NCBI GenBank assembly: GCA_028688145.1
Contig: JAQTYU010000007.1
Span: 62,001 to 126,000 of the forward strand
Reading direction: 5' to 3'
Origin: Thiotrichaceae bacterium
Lineage (GTDB): Bacteria > Pseudomonadota > Gammaproteobacteria > Beggiatoales > Beggiatoaceae
Length of the DNA stretch: 64,000 bases
Shown here: positions 19,319 to 26,922 of the stretch, in pieces
Position numbering within the stretch: the stretch's first letter is position 1
Layout of the letters: each line of letters begins with the position of its first letter
Notes under the pieces: model-generated
What the model was told of the DNA's origin: nothing
Seen by the model: only the letters and a program-made list of their open reading frames with translations
Databases searched by the model: none
Program-made: the position numbers and the translations under genes

Positions 19319-20491
19319 ATGCGAGCATGTTTGATTTTTATATTGTGGGGTTTGTGGGCAAACGTTTTGGCGGCGGGTTCTCTGGACAGTTTGGATTCGC
19401 AATTAGCGGAACTTAAACAAGATTATGCTGAAAAAGAGAGCACTTTGACGCAGGCGCAACGGGATTTATCGCTGGTGCAGCAGCGGGTGCGCGATGCAAC
19501 GGCTGATTTACAAACCGCGCAAACGCAATTAGTTGAGGAAGAAGAGGCGTTTAAATTGGCGCAGTCTTACGCGCTGCGTAAGAAAATGGCGATTGATGCC
19601 AAGGCTGAGGCGGAATACAAGGCGGCGGTGAATAAGAAAGAGTTGGCGGCTGACAATTTGCAACGGCGGCAACGGGCGGAATCTGAGGCAATTGCTTATG
19701 TGCAAAAGTTGCAGGCAGATGTGCAGGGTTTGAGCAGTGCGGTGAATCGCGTGGGCAATGATGTGGCGGTGGCGCGTTTTGAAGTGATGCGTGAAAAGTT
19801 TGAGAAAGAAACTGAGGTGATTGTTGAACTGCGTTTTTCCTGTGGCGAGGAAGTGACCACTAAGCAATGTCGTGAAATGGGGCGCAATGCGGCTGATGAA
19901 AAGGCGCAAAAAATCGGGGCAGTTTCTTTGCTGAAAAGTGTGACTGAGGCAGATTTAGCGCGTTTACAAGTCACGGAAAATAAGGTGAAAGAGGAATTAA
20001 TTGCCTTGGTGATGCGGAGAAAGCAGCTTGAGCCTGAAGAGTCGGTGAAAAATGGGGAATATTACGGTAAGTGGTCGATGTGGGTGAAGGGGCAAGTGCC
20101 TGAAAGTTTGCGTCCGCAAGCGGGGGCTGTTTTGGTGGGGGGAAAGATTGCTCCTGTTACGCCGATTGCTTCACCAGCAGTATCAAAATCAAATTATTCC
20201 TCATCTACTGTATTTACTCCAAAACAAGCGTTAGGCGTGATCAGAACTAAGGGTTATTTATGTATGTCTTGTCACGAAATAGAAGGAAAACTTGTGGGAC
20301 CAGGCTTCAAAACGGTTGCTGATAAATATAAATGCGATACAGCGGCTCCTGATATTTTAGCCAAAAAAGTAAAGTCAGGTGGAGTGGGTATGTGGGGGCA
20401 AATTCCTATGCCTCCAAATTCAGCCGTGTCTGAGATAGATATGGAAATTATTATTGGCGGGATATTATCCTATGCTAGTTGTAATAATTAA
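19319..20491 (+). CDS. Exported coiled-coil protein fused to a c-type cytochrome domain
   Basis: 390 residues from the ATG at 19319, which has a ggaagg ribosome binding site eight bases before it; an in-frame TTG lies one codon upstream. Signal peptide 1-19 (VLAAG), then a long coiled coil (about 25-165) rich in Gln, Glu, Ala and Lys. Next is a Cys-containing segment (FSCGEEVTTKQCREMGRNAA to MWVKGQV) that loosely matches the domain in the two neighbouring proteins, then a Ser/Pro linker. The C-terminal cytochrome c domain (about 305-390) has the heme site CMSCH (about 315-319), GPGF, and a likely axial Met in IPMPP (about 364). It should be periplasmic and bind one heme. I know no named family with this order of domains. 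Confidence 0.85.
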   Translation: MRACLIFILWGLWANVLAAGSLDSLDSQLAELKQDYAEKESTLTQAQRDLSLVQQRVRDATADLQTAQTQLVEEEEAFKLAQSYALRKKMAIDAKAEAEYKAAVNKKELAADNLQRRQRAESEAIAYVQKLQADVQGLSSAVNRVGNDVAVARFEVMREKFEKETEVIVELRFSCGEEVTTKQCREMGRNAADEKAQKIGAVSLLKSVTEADLARLQVTENKVKEELIALVMRRKQLEPEESVKNGEYYGKWSMWVKGQVPESLRPQAGAVLVGGKIAPVTPIASPAVSKSNYSSSTVFTPKQALGVIRTKGYLCMSCHEIEGKLVGPGFKTVADKYKCDTAAPDILAKKVKSGGVGMWGQIPMPPNSAVSEIDMEIIIGGILSYASCNN

Positions 20492-20495
20492 CCTA

Positions 20496-20585
20496 GCTGG
20501 TCGGGGTTTGTAACCGCGACTGGAACATTTGAGAATGTCAGAATAAGCTGAAACGTTAAGGTACAGGTTACAAACCTGCACCAGC
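20496..20585. repeat. Inverted repeat after the cytochrome fusion gene
   Basis: Arms gctggtcggggtttgtaacc (20496-20515) and ggttacaaacctgcaccagc (20566-20585) pair at 17 of 20 positions; the centre is AT-rich. Starts four bases after the stop codon, so it may also end transcription. Confidence 0.7.
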
Positions 20586-20598
20586 AAACGTTTTTTTT

Positions 20599-20691
20599 GT
20601 CTGAACCACAATTCACACAATTAACATAATTAAACTTCAAACTATTTTTAATTGTGTAAATTGGGGTAATTAAGTAAATTGTGGTTCAGAC
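20599..20691. repeat. Inverted repeat of the gtctgaaccac type
   Basis: Perfect 15-bp outer arms gtctgaaccacaatt (20599-20613) and aattgtggttcagac (20677-20691) with further pairing of the cacaattaa type inside. The second element in tandem with 20496-20585. Confidence 0.75.
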
Positions 20692-20712
20692 ACAACCCAC
20701 AGGACACTCCCC

Positions 20713-21186
20713 ATGAGCAAATCAAAACTCGCCCTCATCACCCTCATCCTCACCCTACTCGGCATCATCAAATTCAACATTATCAGCGTGCCCCTGTTCA
20801 GCAGCTTAATCAACGGCGACGTTAATATAAACATCAACACCGTCGCCGTCGCCCAAAAAACCGCCCCCACGCCACAAATCACACCGCTTGCACAACTTGA
20901 AGACAAAGGCATTATCAAAGCAGAAGGAAAAATTTACTTAAAAGATGCCAAAACCCGCACGGAATGCCACGAAATCGCCCGTATTTCTGCACAAGGGAAA
21001 TTAATAGAAAATGCGAAGATTTGGGTCATGACCCACAGCAAATTAAGCGGCACAGAACTACAGCAAACCATAGAAACCGTTTCCAAAGGCGTTGCCCAAA
21101 ACAGCGAAACATTATTTGACGGCATCGAAAATGAAGCCTGCGTTTATCGGATAAAAGCAAAAGTCGCGGTGTTGTCAGAATCTTAA
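20713..21186 (+). CDS. Membrane-anchored protein with a domain shared with 18916-19248
   Basis: 157 residues. One hydrophobic segment at 5-30 (LALITLILTLLGIIKFNIIS) probably anchors it in the inner membrane, followed by a Pro/Thr/Gln linker and, from about residue 68, the same domain as in the 110-residue protein at 18916: IIKAEGKIYLKDA, TECHEIARISAQGKLI, THSKLSGTELQQTIETVSKG, CVYRIKAKVAVL. Function unknown. Preceded by two inverted repeats, so it may be transcribed apart from the cytochrome fusion gene. Confidence 0.75.
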   Translation: MSKSKLALITLILTLLGIIKFNIISVPLFSSLINGDVNININTVAVAQKTAPTPQITPLAQLEDKGIIKAEGKIYLKDAKTRTECHEIARISAQGKLIENAKIWVMTHSKLSGTELQQTIETVSKGVAQNSETLFDGIENEACVYRIKAKVAVLSES

Positions 21187-21236
21187 TGAAACCTTTAAAA
21201 CCGTGCCCCTAATCTTCTAAAAAGGGGCTAAAGTGC

Positions 21237-23345
21237 CTACAACTCCCAAGTCAGCGGCAACAACACGCTAAACATCGCGCCATTGCCTTCGGGATTATTA
21301 CTTGCGCCGACCTGCCCGCCGTGATAACCCGCAATCAGCCGTACCAAATATAAACCTAATCCCAAATGCGGCTCTTTTTGATTACCCGTTTGTGGGCGCA
21401 ACGACACCATCGATTCAAACAAACGTTCTTGCATCACATCAGGCAAATTATTGCCGCGATTAATCACATCAATGCGTGCAAAATGCTTTTCATAACCGAC
21501 ATGCACTTTAATGATGCTGTCCTTTTCGGCAAAATCGACCGCATTAGAAATTAATTTATCCAACATTTGCGCAATTAAATCGGGCGCACCTTCCAAAATC
21601 ATTGGCACGGCCAACAAATCCGCTTGAAAACGTTGATTCGGATACGCCAAGCGATAACCCGCAATACAATTCCCCACCAGCTCGGTTAAATTGAAGACTT
21701 CGCGCTCGGCATTTTGCAGCATTTGTTCTAAACGTGTCGCCTCGCTCAAACGGGTAATAATCGTATTCAAGCGGTCAATACCTTGTTTGGCGCGTTCAAT
21801 ATAAATATGCGTGTCCGCTGGAAATGAAGCCTGTTCCTGCTCCAAATTTTCCAGCGAAGAACGCACCACCGCAATCGGAGTGCGTAATTCATGGGAAAGT
21901 CGGCTCGCCATGCCTTCCAAATAATTATTATATTGTTTGAGCTTTTCCAAAATTGTGGAAAAACTGCGCGACAAATCCCCGATTTCATCCCGCGAAGTTG
22001 AACCGATTTTGGTGGTGGTGACGCGCCCGTTTAAATCAATCGCGGTTTCCGCCTGATTACGCAAACGTCGCAGCCGCACCGAAAGCCGCGTGGCAAATAA
22101 TAATAACAACGCGGTCACCACCGAAAACACCAGCAGGGTTTTATTGAATAAATTTGCCAGGGCTTGCCGCTGCATGGTTTGAATGGTGTTACTGGTTTCT
22201 TCAACCACCACCGCCCCCAGCACTTGAGAATTCACCCAAATCGGATAGGCGGCTGAAACAATCACTGCCTGCTGATCGGAGGTGGAACGCCAGCGCGTGC
22301 GCGCCGTGCCAGCTAAAGCCTGAATAATTTCTTCGCCTTCCAAACGTGAAGCGCGCGCCTGATCGTCTTTGAAGTTTTCCGAGGCGGGCGGCAATAAAAA
22401 GCTATATAAACTGTTTAACGGATGCGTCGGTAATTCGCGGCGCAAATCGCCATTTTGTGCGAGCACACGGCGTTGTCGATCCAATACCCACACTCGCCGC
22501 CCGACGGTGTCACCAAGGGAACGTAAAATCTGTTCAATTTCGGGGGAGGGAATAAACACATTGCCCACAGTGTCAATGTTGTGAATTGCTGATGTGCCGA
22601 TTAAGGTTTTGATTTCACGGGTTTTAGTGTCGTCTACATCCGCCACGGCAAAGCCCAAGCGGTTACCGATCATGTTTAAAGGAATCCGCAGTTCTAATAC
22701 ATAGCCTTTAATAGTTTCTTTCCAAGTGCCTTGAATCCGCACTTCAGGCTGTGAAGTCAGCGGCTGCCCACGTTGTGAAACCGCATACGCCGTCACCCAA
22801 CCCTGACTGGTGGGGGTAATCATGTAGCGATGAAATTGTTGGGCGGGGTCTTGCATCACAATTTGTAAATGGTCACTGTGATCAAGGCGCAAGCTGGAGG
22901 CAGAACGATAAATTAAGCGGTCGTCATGCACGATAAACAGCGCGTATAAATAGCCGCGATGTTTGCCCAATAAATGGCGAAATGAAAGCGAATCAGGCGT
23001 ATATGTGCCCTGATTTTTTAAAATATGTTTGTCTGAATAAGTTTGGGCTTGGTCGAGATATTCGTGCCAGTCCTCAGTTGTGCCGTCGAGTTGCACCCCA
23101 TTTTTCAACGAATGCACCACTAAAACCGTATCTTCACGCACGGTTTCTGCCAAGGTGCGGCTGAATAAATCGGGGCGATCATTGAGCACACTTGCTAAAG
23201 CACGCGCCGCGCCCGTCAATGAATTTTCTAAACTGTCGCGTAAATAATCTTCAATTTCAAGCACGTATTCATAGCCCACATAAGGCACGCTGAATAAAGT
23301 CAACGAAAGCAGCAACACTTTACTGCGAATGCTCAAACTGAACAT
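21237..23345 (-). CDS. pdsS: Sensor histidine kinase, dedicated-sortase-system type (PdsS-like)
   Basis: 702 residues. An N-terminal membrane segment (about 8-28), a long extracytoplasmic sensor (about 30-400), a second membrane segment (about 402-420), a linker, HisKA with SHELRTPIAVVRSS (His485), and HATPase with LISNAVDFAE and GLGLYLVRLIAGYHGG. Length and sequence agree with the proteobacterial dedicated sortase system kinase (TIGR03785). It shares its last start/stop base with the response regulator gene upstream, so they form one pair. No sortase or sortase substrate is visible in the window. Confidence 0.85.
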   Translation of the reverse strand: MFSLSIRSKVLLLSLTLFSVPYVGYEYVLEIEDYLRDSLENSLTGAARALASVLNDRPDLFSRTLAETVREDTVLVVHSLKNGVQLDGTTEDWHEYLDQAQTYSDKHILKNQGTYTPDSLSFRHLLGKHRGYLYALFIVHDDRLIYRSASSLRLDHSDHLQIVMQDPAQQFHRYMITPTSQGWVTAYAVSQRGQPLTSQPEVRIQGTWKETIKGYVLELRIPLNMIGNRLGFAVADVDDTKTREIKTLIGTSAIHNIDTVGNVFIPSPEIEQILRSLGDTVGRRVWVLDRQRRVLAQNGDLRRELPTHPLNSLYSFLLPPASENFKDDQARASRLEGEEIIQALAGTARTRWRSTSDQQAVIVSAAYPIWVNSQVLGAVVVEETSNTIQTMQRQALANLFNKTLLVFSVVTALLLLFATRLSVRLRRLRNQAETAIDLNGRVTTTKIGSTSRDEIGDLSRSFSTILEKLKQYNNYLEGMASRLSHELRTPIAVVRSSLENLEQEQASFPADTHIYIERAKQGIDRLNTIITRLSEATRLEQMLQNAEREVFNLTELVGNCIAGYRLAYPNQRFQADLLAVPMILEGAPDLIAQMLDKLISNAVDFAEKDSIIKVHVGYEKHFARIDVINRGNNLPDVMQERLFESMVSLRPQTGNQKEPHLGLGLYLVRLIAGYHGGQVGASNNPEGNGAMFSVLLPLTWEL

Positions 23346-24043
23346 TAAGTTTCACTGCTCCAGCGATAGCCCATGCCGTGCACGGTTTCAATGCTGCTGA
23401 ATCGGGGATCAATCACTGCAAATTTTTTGCGTATGCGTTTGATATGCGAAGTAATAGTGCTGTCATCGACTTGAATATTGGATTCGTGCATTAATTGCTC
23501 ACGATTTTTGACGTGTCCCGGAAAACGTGCCAGCGAGTGCACAATCCAAAATTCGGTTAAAGTCAGTTCCACCGCCGCGCTGCGCCACGTGGTGGTTAAG
23601 CGATCACTGTCGATTAATAACGCGCCGCGCCGAATCACATTTTCTTCGGAAGGCGGCGAACGCAATGCGTCGATGCGTCGGAATAATGCGCCAATCCGCG
23701 CCAATAAATGCGGCATACTAATATCTTTGGTTAAATAATCGTCCGCGCCCAAACGTAGCCCTGACACCATATCAAATTCACTGTCGCGGGCGGTGAGAAA
23801 AATAATCGGCAAATAATGTGAAAGCGTGCGTAATTCGCGGCACAAATCAAAACCGCCTTCGACTTCTTCTTCTAAGCCGATGTCTAATAACACTAATTCG
23901 GGTAAACGTTGATGAAAAGCATCATTTGCTTCTTGACGATTGGCATACGCACAGACTTCATAGCCTTGGCGACGTAATACGGCGGCATAATTTTCACGGA
24001 TTGCAGGTTCATCTTCTACAATCGCAATGCGTCTTCTGGACAT
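23345..24043 (-). CDS. pdsR: Response regulator, dedicated-sortase-system type (PdsR-like)
   Basis: 232 residues: receiver domain (1-120) starting RRRIAIVEDEPAIRENYA, phosphorylation site Asp54 in LVLLDIGL, conserved Lys in DYLTKDIS, then an OmpR/PhoB-type winged helix DNA-binding domain ending in VHGMGYRW. The GFDLCRELRTLS and SGLRLGADDYLTKDIS segments fit TIGR03787, the regulator paired with PdsS. Cytoplasmic transcription factor; first gene of the pair. Confidence 0.87.
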   Translation of the reverse strand: MSRRRIAIVEDEPAIRENYAAVLRRQGYEVCAYANRQEANDAFHQRLPELVLLDIGLEEEVEGGFDLCRELRTLSHYLPIIFLTARDSEFDMVSGLRLGADDYLTKDISMPHLLARIGALFRRIDALRSPPSEENVIRRGALLIDSDRLTTTWRSAAVELTLTEFWIVHSLARFPGHVKNREQLMHESNIQVDDSTITSHIKRIRKKFAVIDPRFSSIETVHGMGYRWSSET

Positions 24044-24094
24044 GGTTTTCCTGTTTTAATTCTTTGGGTTATGTCTTTGATTGCTAAGTTTTTT

Positions 24095-24187
24095 GTAGCC
24101 CATGTGTAACGTAGTGAAATACGGGGAATTACCATGCTCGATACCTTAAAAGTCCCCCCGTATTCCACTGCGTTGCATACGGGCTAC
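24095..24187. repeat. Inverted repeat, family 4
   Basis: Imperfect arms, gtagccc...tgaaatacgggg at the left and ccccgtattccactgcgttg...gggctac at the right, about 25 of 31 pairs, around a short centre. Lies between pdsR and the MFS gene. Confidence 0.7.
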
Positions 24188-24230
24188 ATTCTAACTAAAA
24201 AATTTCCCTTTGAAAAAATGGGGAGTTTTT

Positions 24231-25484
24231 CTAATTCTCTTCCACCACCGCAGGCACGGGTGTTAAGGCTGCCATTGCGGCAGCGGCAATGCGTTCATGA
24301 TGCAACAAACGGTGTAGCCACCACACCGCCAAAGGAAACACTAAACTAAATCCCATCGCAATCATGCCCACCCGCTCCATGCCTATTAACGCGCCATTGG
24401 GCTGGGTTTGCAATAAAAATGTGGAAGAAATGCTTCCTAAAGTCGAACCAATACATTGCATTGCGCCGTGCATCGACATGAAACCCGCACGTTCCGCAGG
24501 CGAGGGCACTTGAGAAACGCTATTGGTCATCGCTACGGCACGCACGGCATTGCTGCCCATCAGTAAAATACTGATCATCACCACGGGCATTCCCACGGGA
24601 TAATTCACAAAATTTACATAAATCGCGATAAACATCAACGCGGTGCTCAGCGTTGCCACAGGTAAATTGCCAAAACGATCCACACTGCGCCCAGCCAGTC
24701 GCATCACGAAAAAGCTGGTAATTCCACCCGCCAAATATAAAAAACCTAAATCTTCACGCGGATAGTGCAAATTATACTGCACGTAGGCGGAAAGATTGGG
24801 CACTAATAAAAAGGCAGTAATCAAGGCGCACACAGTTAAAACGTAGGCAGTCAAGGCTTTGGGCTGTACCCATAAATGCGCTAGTTTACGAAAACTTGGG
24901 CGCACATGAGTAAGATGCGCTCGCATCGGGGGTAAAACCCATAACATAATGATTAACATCGTTAATGAAACGCTGGCAATCACGAAAAAGGGAAATTGCC
25001 AGCCGCCGATTTTTGCTAATTCCAAACCAATCGGCACGCCAAAAATTGAAGAAATTGAAAATGCACTCATCACCACCCCTAAGGCTTTGCCACGCCGTTC
25101 AAAGGGAATGCGGTCGATAATAATTGCCACGGATAAGGCTGCTAAGGGGCCTGCAAAAAATCCAGAAATCACCCGTGCGAAAATCATTGAATTTAAATCA
25201 GTGGCAAAAGTGCAGCTCAGTGTGCCCATGATAAAACCGCTAATACTGATCATTAATGCGGTGCGACGGTCAAAGCGGTCGAGAAAAAATGCCATAATAA
25301 TGGAAGCAACTGCCTCGGCTGCGGTGTAACTGCCGCTGATATAGCCGATGTGCGAAGTAGGAATGTGTAAAGCTTCTGAAAGTTCTGCGCCAAGCGGCAT
25401 CACCATCATAAATTCGACAATATTAATAAACTGAATACCCGCCATGCAGGCAATCAGCAAACGTTCCGAAGGATTTGCAGCCAT
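24231..25484 (-). CDS. Major facilitator superfamily transporter
   Basis: 417 residues with about twelve hydrophobic segments. Motif A between helices 2 and 3 is shortened to FFLDRFDRRTAL, and the second half has RLAGRSVDRFGN in the matching place. GIPIGLELA-like motif C (here FGVPIGLELAKIGGW) in helix 5 suggests a drug:H+ antiporter-type exporter of the DHA1 group. The substrate cannot be inferred. Start ATG is followed by a short cytoplasmic N-terminus. Single gene between repeats. Confidence 0.88.
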   Translation of the reverse strand: MAANPSERLLIACMAGIQFINIVEFMMVMPLGAELSEALHIPTSHIGYISGSYTAAEAVASIIMAFFLDRFDRRTALMISISGFIMGTLSCTFATDLNSMIFARVISGFFAGPLAALSVAIIIDRIPFERRGKALGVVMSAFSISSIFGVPIGLELAKIGGWQFPFFVIASVSLTMLIIMLWVLPPMRAHLTHVRPSFRKLAHLWVQPKALTAYVLTVCALITAFLLVPNLSAYVQYNLHYPREDLGFLYLAGGITSFFVMRLAGRSVDRFGNLPVATLSTALMFIAIYVNFVNYPVGMPVVMISILLMGSNAVRAVAMTNSVSQVPSPAERAGFMSMHGAMQCIGSTLGSISSTFLLQTQPNGALIGMERVGMIAMGFSLVFPLAVWWLHRLLHHERIAAAAMAALTPVPAVVEEN

Positions 25485-25584
25485 GATTTAAAATATATAC
25501 GTAAGAATGTTGCGCTAAAGTATAGCGGTTTCAGCGGAGATACTCGACGTAATGATTTTTATTCTTATTGGGATAAGATAGATA

Positions 25585-25657
25585 CTGCGCCCCTAAATCC
25601 CCTAAAGGGGACTTAAAAGATAAGAAAATATTTATGTTTAATCTTTAGCCCCCTTTA
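25585..25657. repeat. Family 1 palindromic repeat interrupted at its right end
   Basis: Begins ctgcgcccctaaatcccc and runs into tagccccctttaggg, where the insertion sequence at 25658-26838 begins, so the closing arm is missing. Confidence 0.7.
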
Positions 25658-26838
25658 GGGAGGGCTGCGTCAAAGATTTAAATCACGTTTTTAAATAAGA
25701 TGTTAAAGTAGATGTTATTGTAACTCCCTCTTATGCAAACACTTTGCTTAAGAGGGAGGACTGGCTAATCAGACCCATCAGGCTTTCAACCCCTGCCCGC
25801 ATCTTCATTATTCCCTCAGTCACCGAACTCACCCCCGCAAACCTCAATAAGTTTAACCCAATACTCCGTAAAATACCCATCACCAAGGCTGAATTCGGTT
25901 TAGAGATTGCGCAGCTATCTAACATCCTTTACCCAGTGTAAGTTGTTCTCTATGCCCCTTGTATCCACTTTCCAAACATATAAGCACTCGCCTTCTCCCT
26001 GCGAAGGTCATAGCTATCACTCTTAACCTGCTACGTAAACCTGCCCATCCTTCCAAAGCTGAGACAGTCCACACTTTCACTCTGTAGCTTTTTGTTGATA
26101 GCTATGACTGGATTGCGGCTTTCTTGCTCTAACAGACTCCAATAAGTGTTCACGGAGTTTCTTTTGATTGCCTTTTACAGGAATCACGTAACCCTGCTTA
26201 TTCTTCACTATCAACTCTACTGTTTTTGTGAAGTGCGTCTAAAGTAAATATAGCCTTCTCTACTTCAAACAAACTCAACAAAGCTTGAACTTGATGAATC
26301 TCACTCTGCTTGCTGTTTTCCAAAGTCCCAACCCGTAACACCAGATGACTTTGATGCCCAAAGAAACTTACTAAACTTGCAAAGTTCTGCTCCGAGTCAT
26401 GACAATGACTGACAGTGCTATTAATGCTTTTCCCATCAATGGCGATAAGCTCTGGCTTATAATGACTTAACATCCATTGATTAAATGCCTCACATAACTC
26501 CTGAACATCAAGACGATTACTGAGCCTTAGGAAGGTTGATGCACAGGGTGCTTTACCACGGGGTAAAGGAATCTGGTTTGCTAAGAGTGTGTTGTGGTGC
26601 TTTGCAAAACGCGCCATCGCATGGAAACTTGTATAACCACACATCATGCTCATTATCATGATAACGAGGGTAGGTGTCTGCTGATGACGAATACCTTTGG
26701 CTTTACGAGAGTCACTCAGTGTATTTAGGTATGGGATTAAACTGTTCATCTCTTATCAGGATAATCAATTAGTTAAGGATTATGTGTGTTTAACTGCATA
26801 TTGTACCTAATCTTTAGCTTCTTTGACGCAGCGCTCCC
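25658..26838 (-). mobile_element. Degenerate ISAs1-family insertion sequence
   Basis: About 1.18 kb bounded by 19-bp inverted repeats, GGGAGGGCTGCGTCAAAGA at the left (25658-25676) and GGGAGCGCTGCGTCAAAGA read inward from the right (26820-26838), one mismatch. It holds the broken transposase at 25731-26749. Both sides are family 1 repeat sequence, so a target duplication is hard to separate from the palindromic context. Confidence 0.8.
25731..26749 (-). pseudogene. Transposase of ISAs1 family, frameshifted
   Basis: The first 183 codons (26749-26198) encode the ISAs1-type N-terminal region (LNTLSDSRKAKGIRHQ) and the first catalytic part (LIAIDGKSINSTVS, IFTLDALH). After DALH the reading shifts: the next frame continues with KTVELIVKN, GYVIPVKGNQKKL, then stops at ATEtga. 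The C-terminal end reappears in another frame at 25925-25731 (ALVMGILRSIGLNLLRF). Family members have near 370-380 residues and usually DALHCQKKT, so a loss of about four bases after the His codon fits. The element cannot make an intact enzyme. Confidence 0.85.
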
Positions 26839-26900
26839 CCTAAAGGGGACTTTCAAACATAAAATAAAGTGTTTAGCCCCCTTTAGGGGATTGGGGGCTT
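26836..26900. repeat. Family 1 palindromic repeat at the other side of the IS
   Basis: ccccctaaaggggac at the left and agccccctttaggggattg followed by ggggctt at the right. The outer ctgcgcccccaac arm on the left is missing because the IS abuts it. Confidence 0.7.
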
Positions 26901-26922
26901 CTTTAAAGCCCGTATGCAGTTT

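Noticed and set aside
19529..19974. Long minus-strand frames inside the coiled-coil/cytochrome gene
   Set aside because: They are antisense shadows of a biased coding frame, with no start context and no known motif.
26198..26240. Possible programmed frameshift in the ISAs1 transposase at the A-run after DALH
   Set aside because: The run has five A residues, not the canonical slippery heptamer; a -1 slip gives an immediate stop, and the downstream frame also stops early. A small deletion explains it better.
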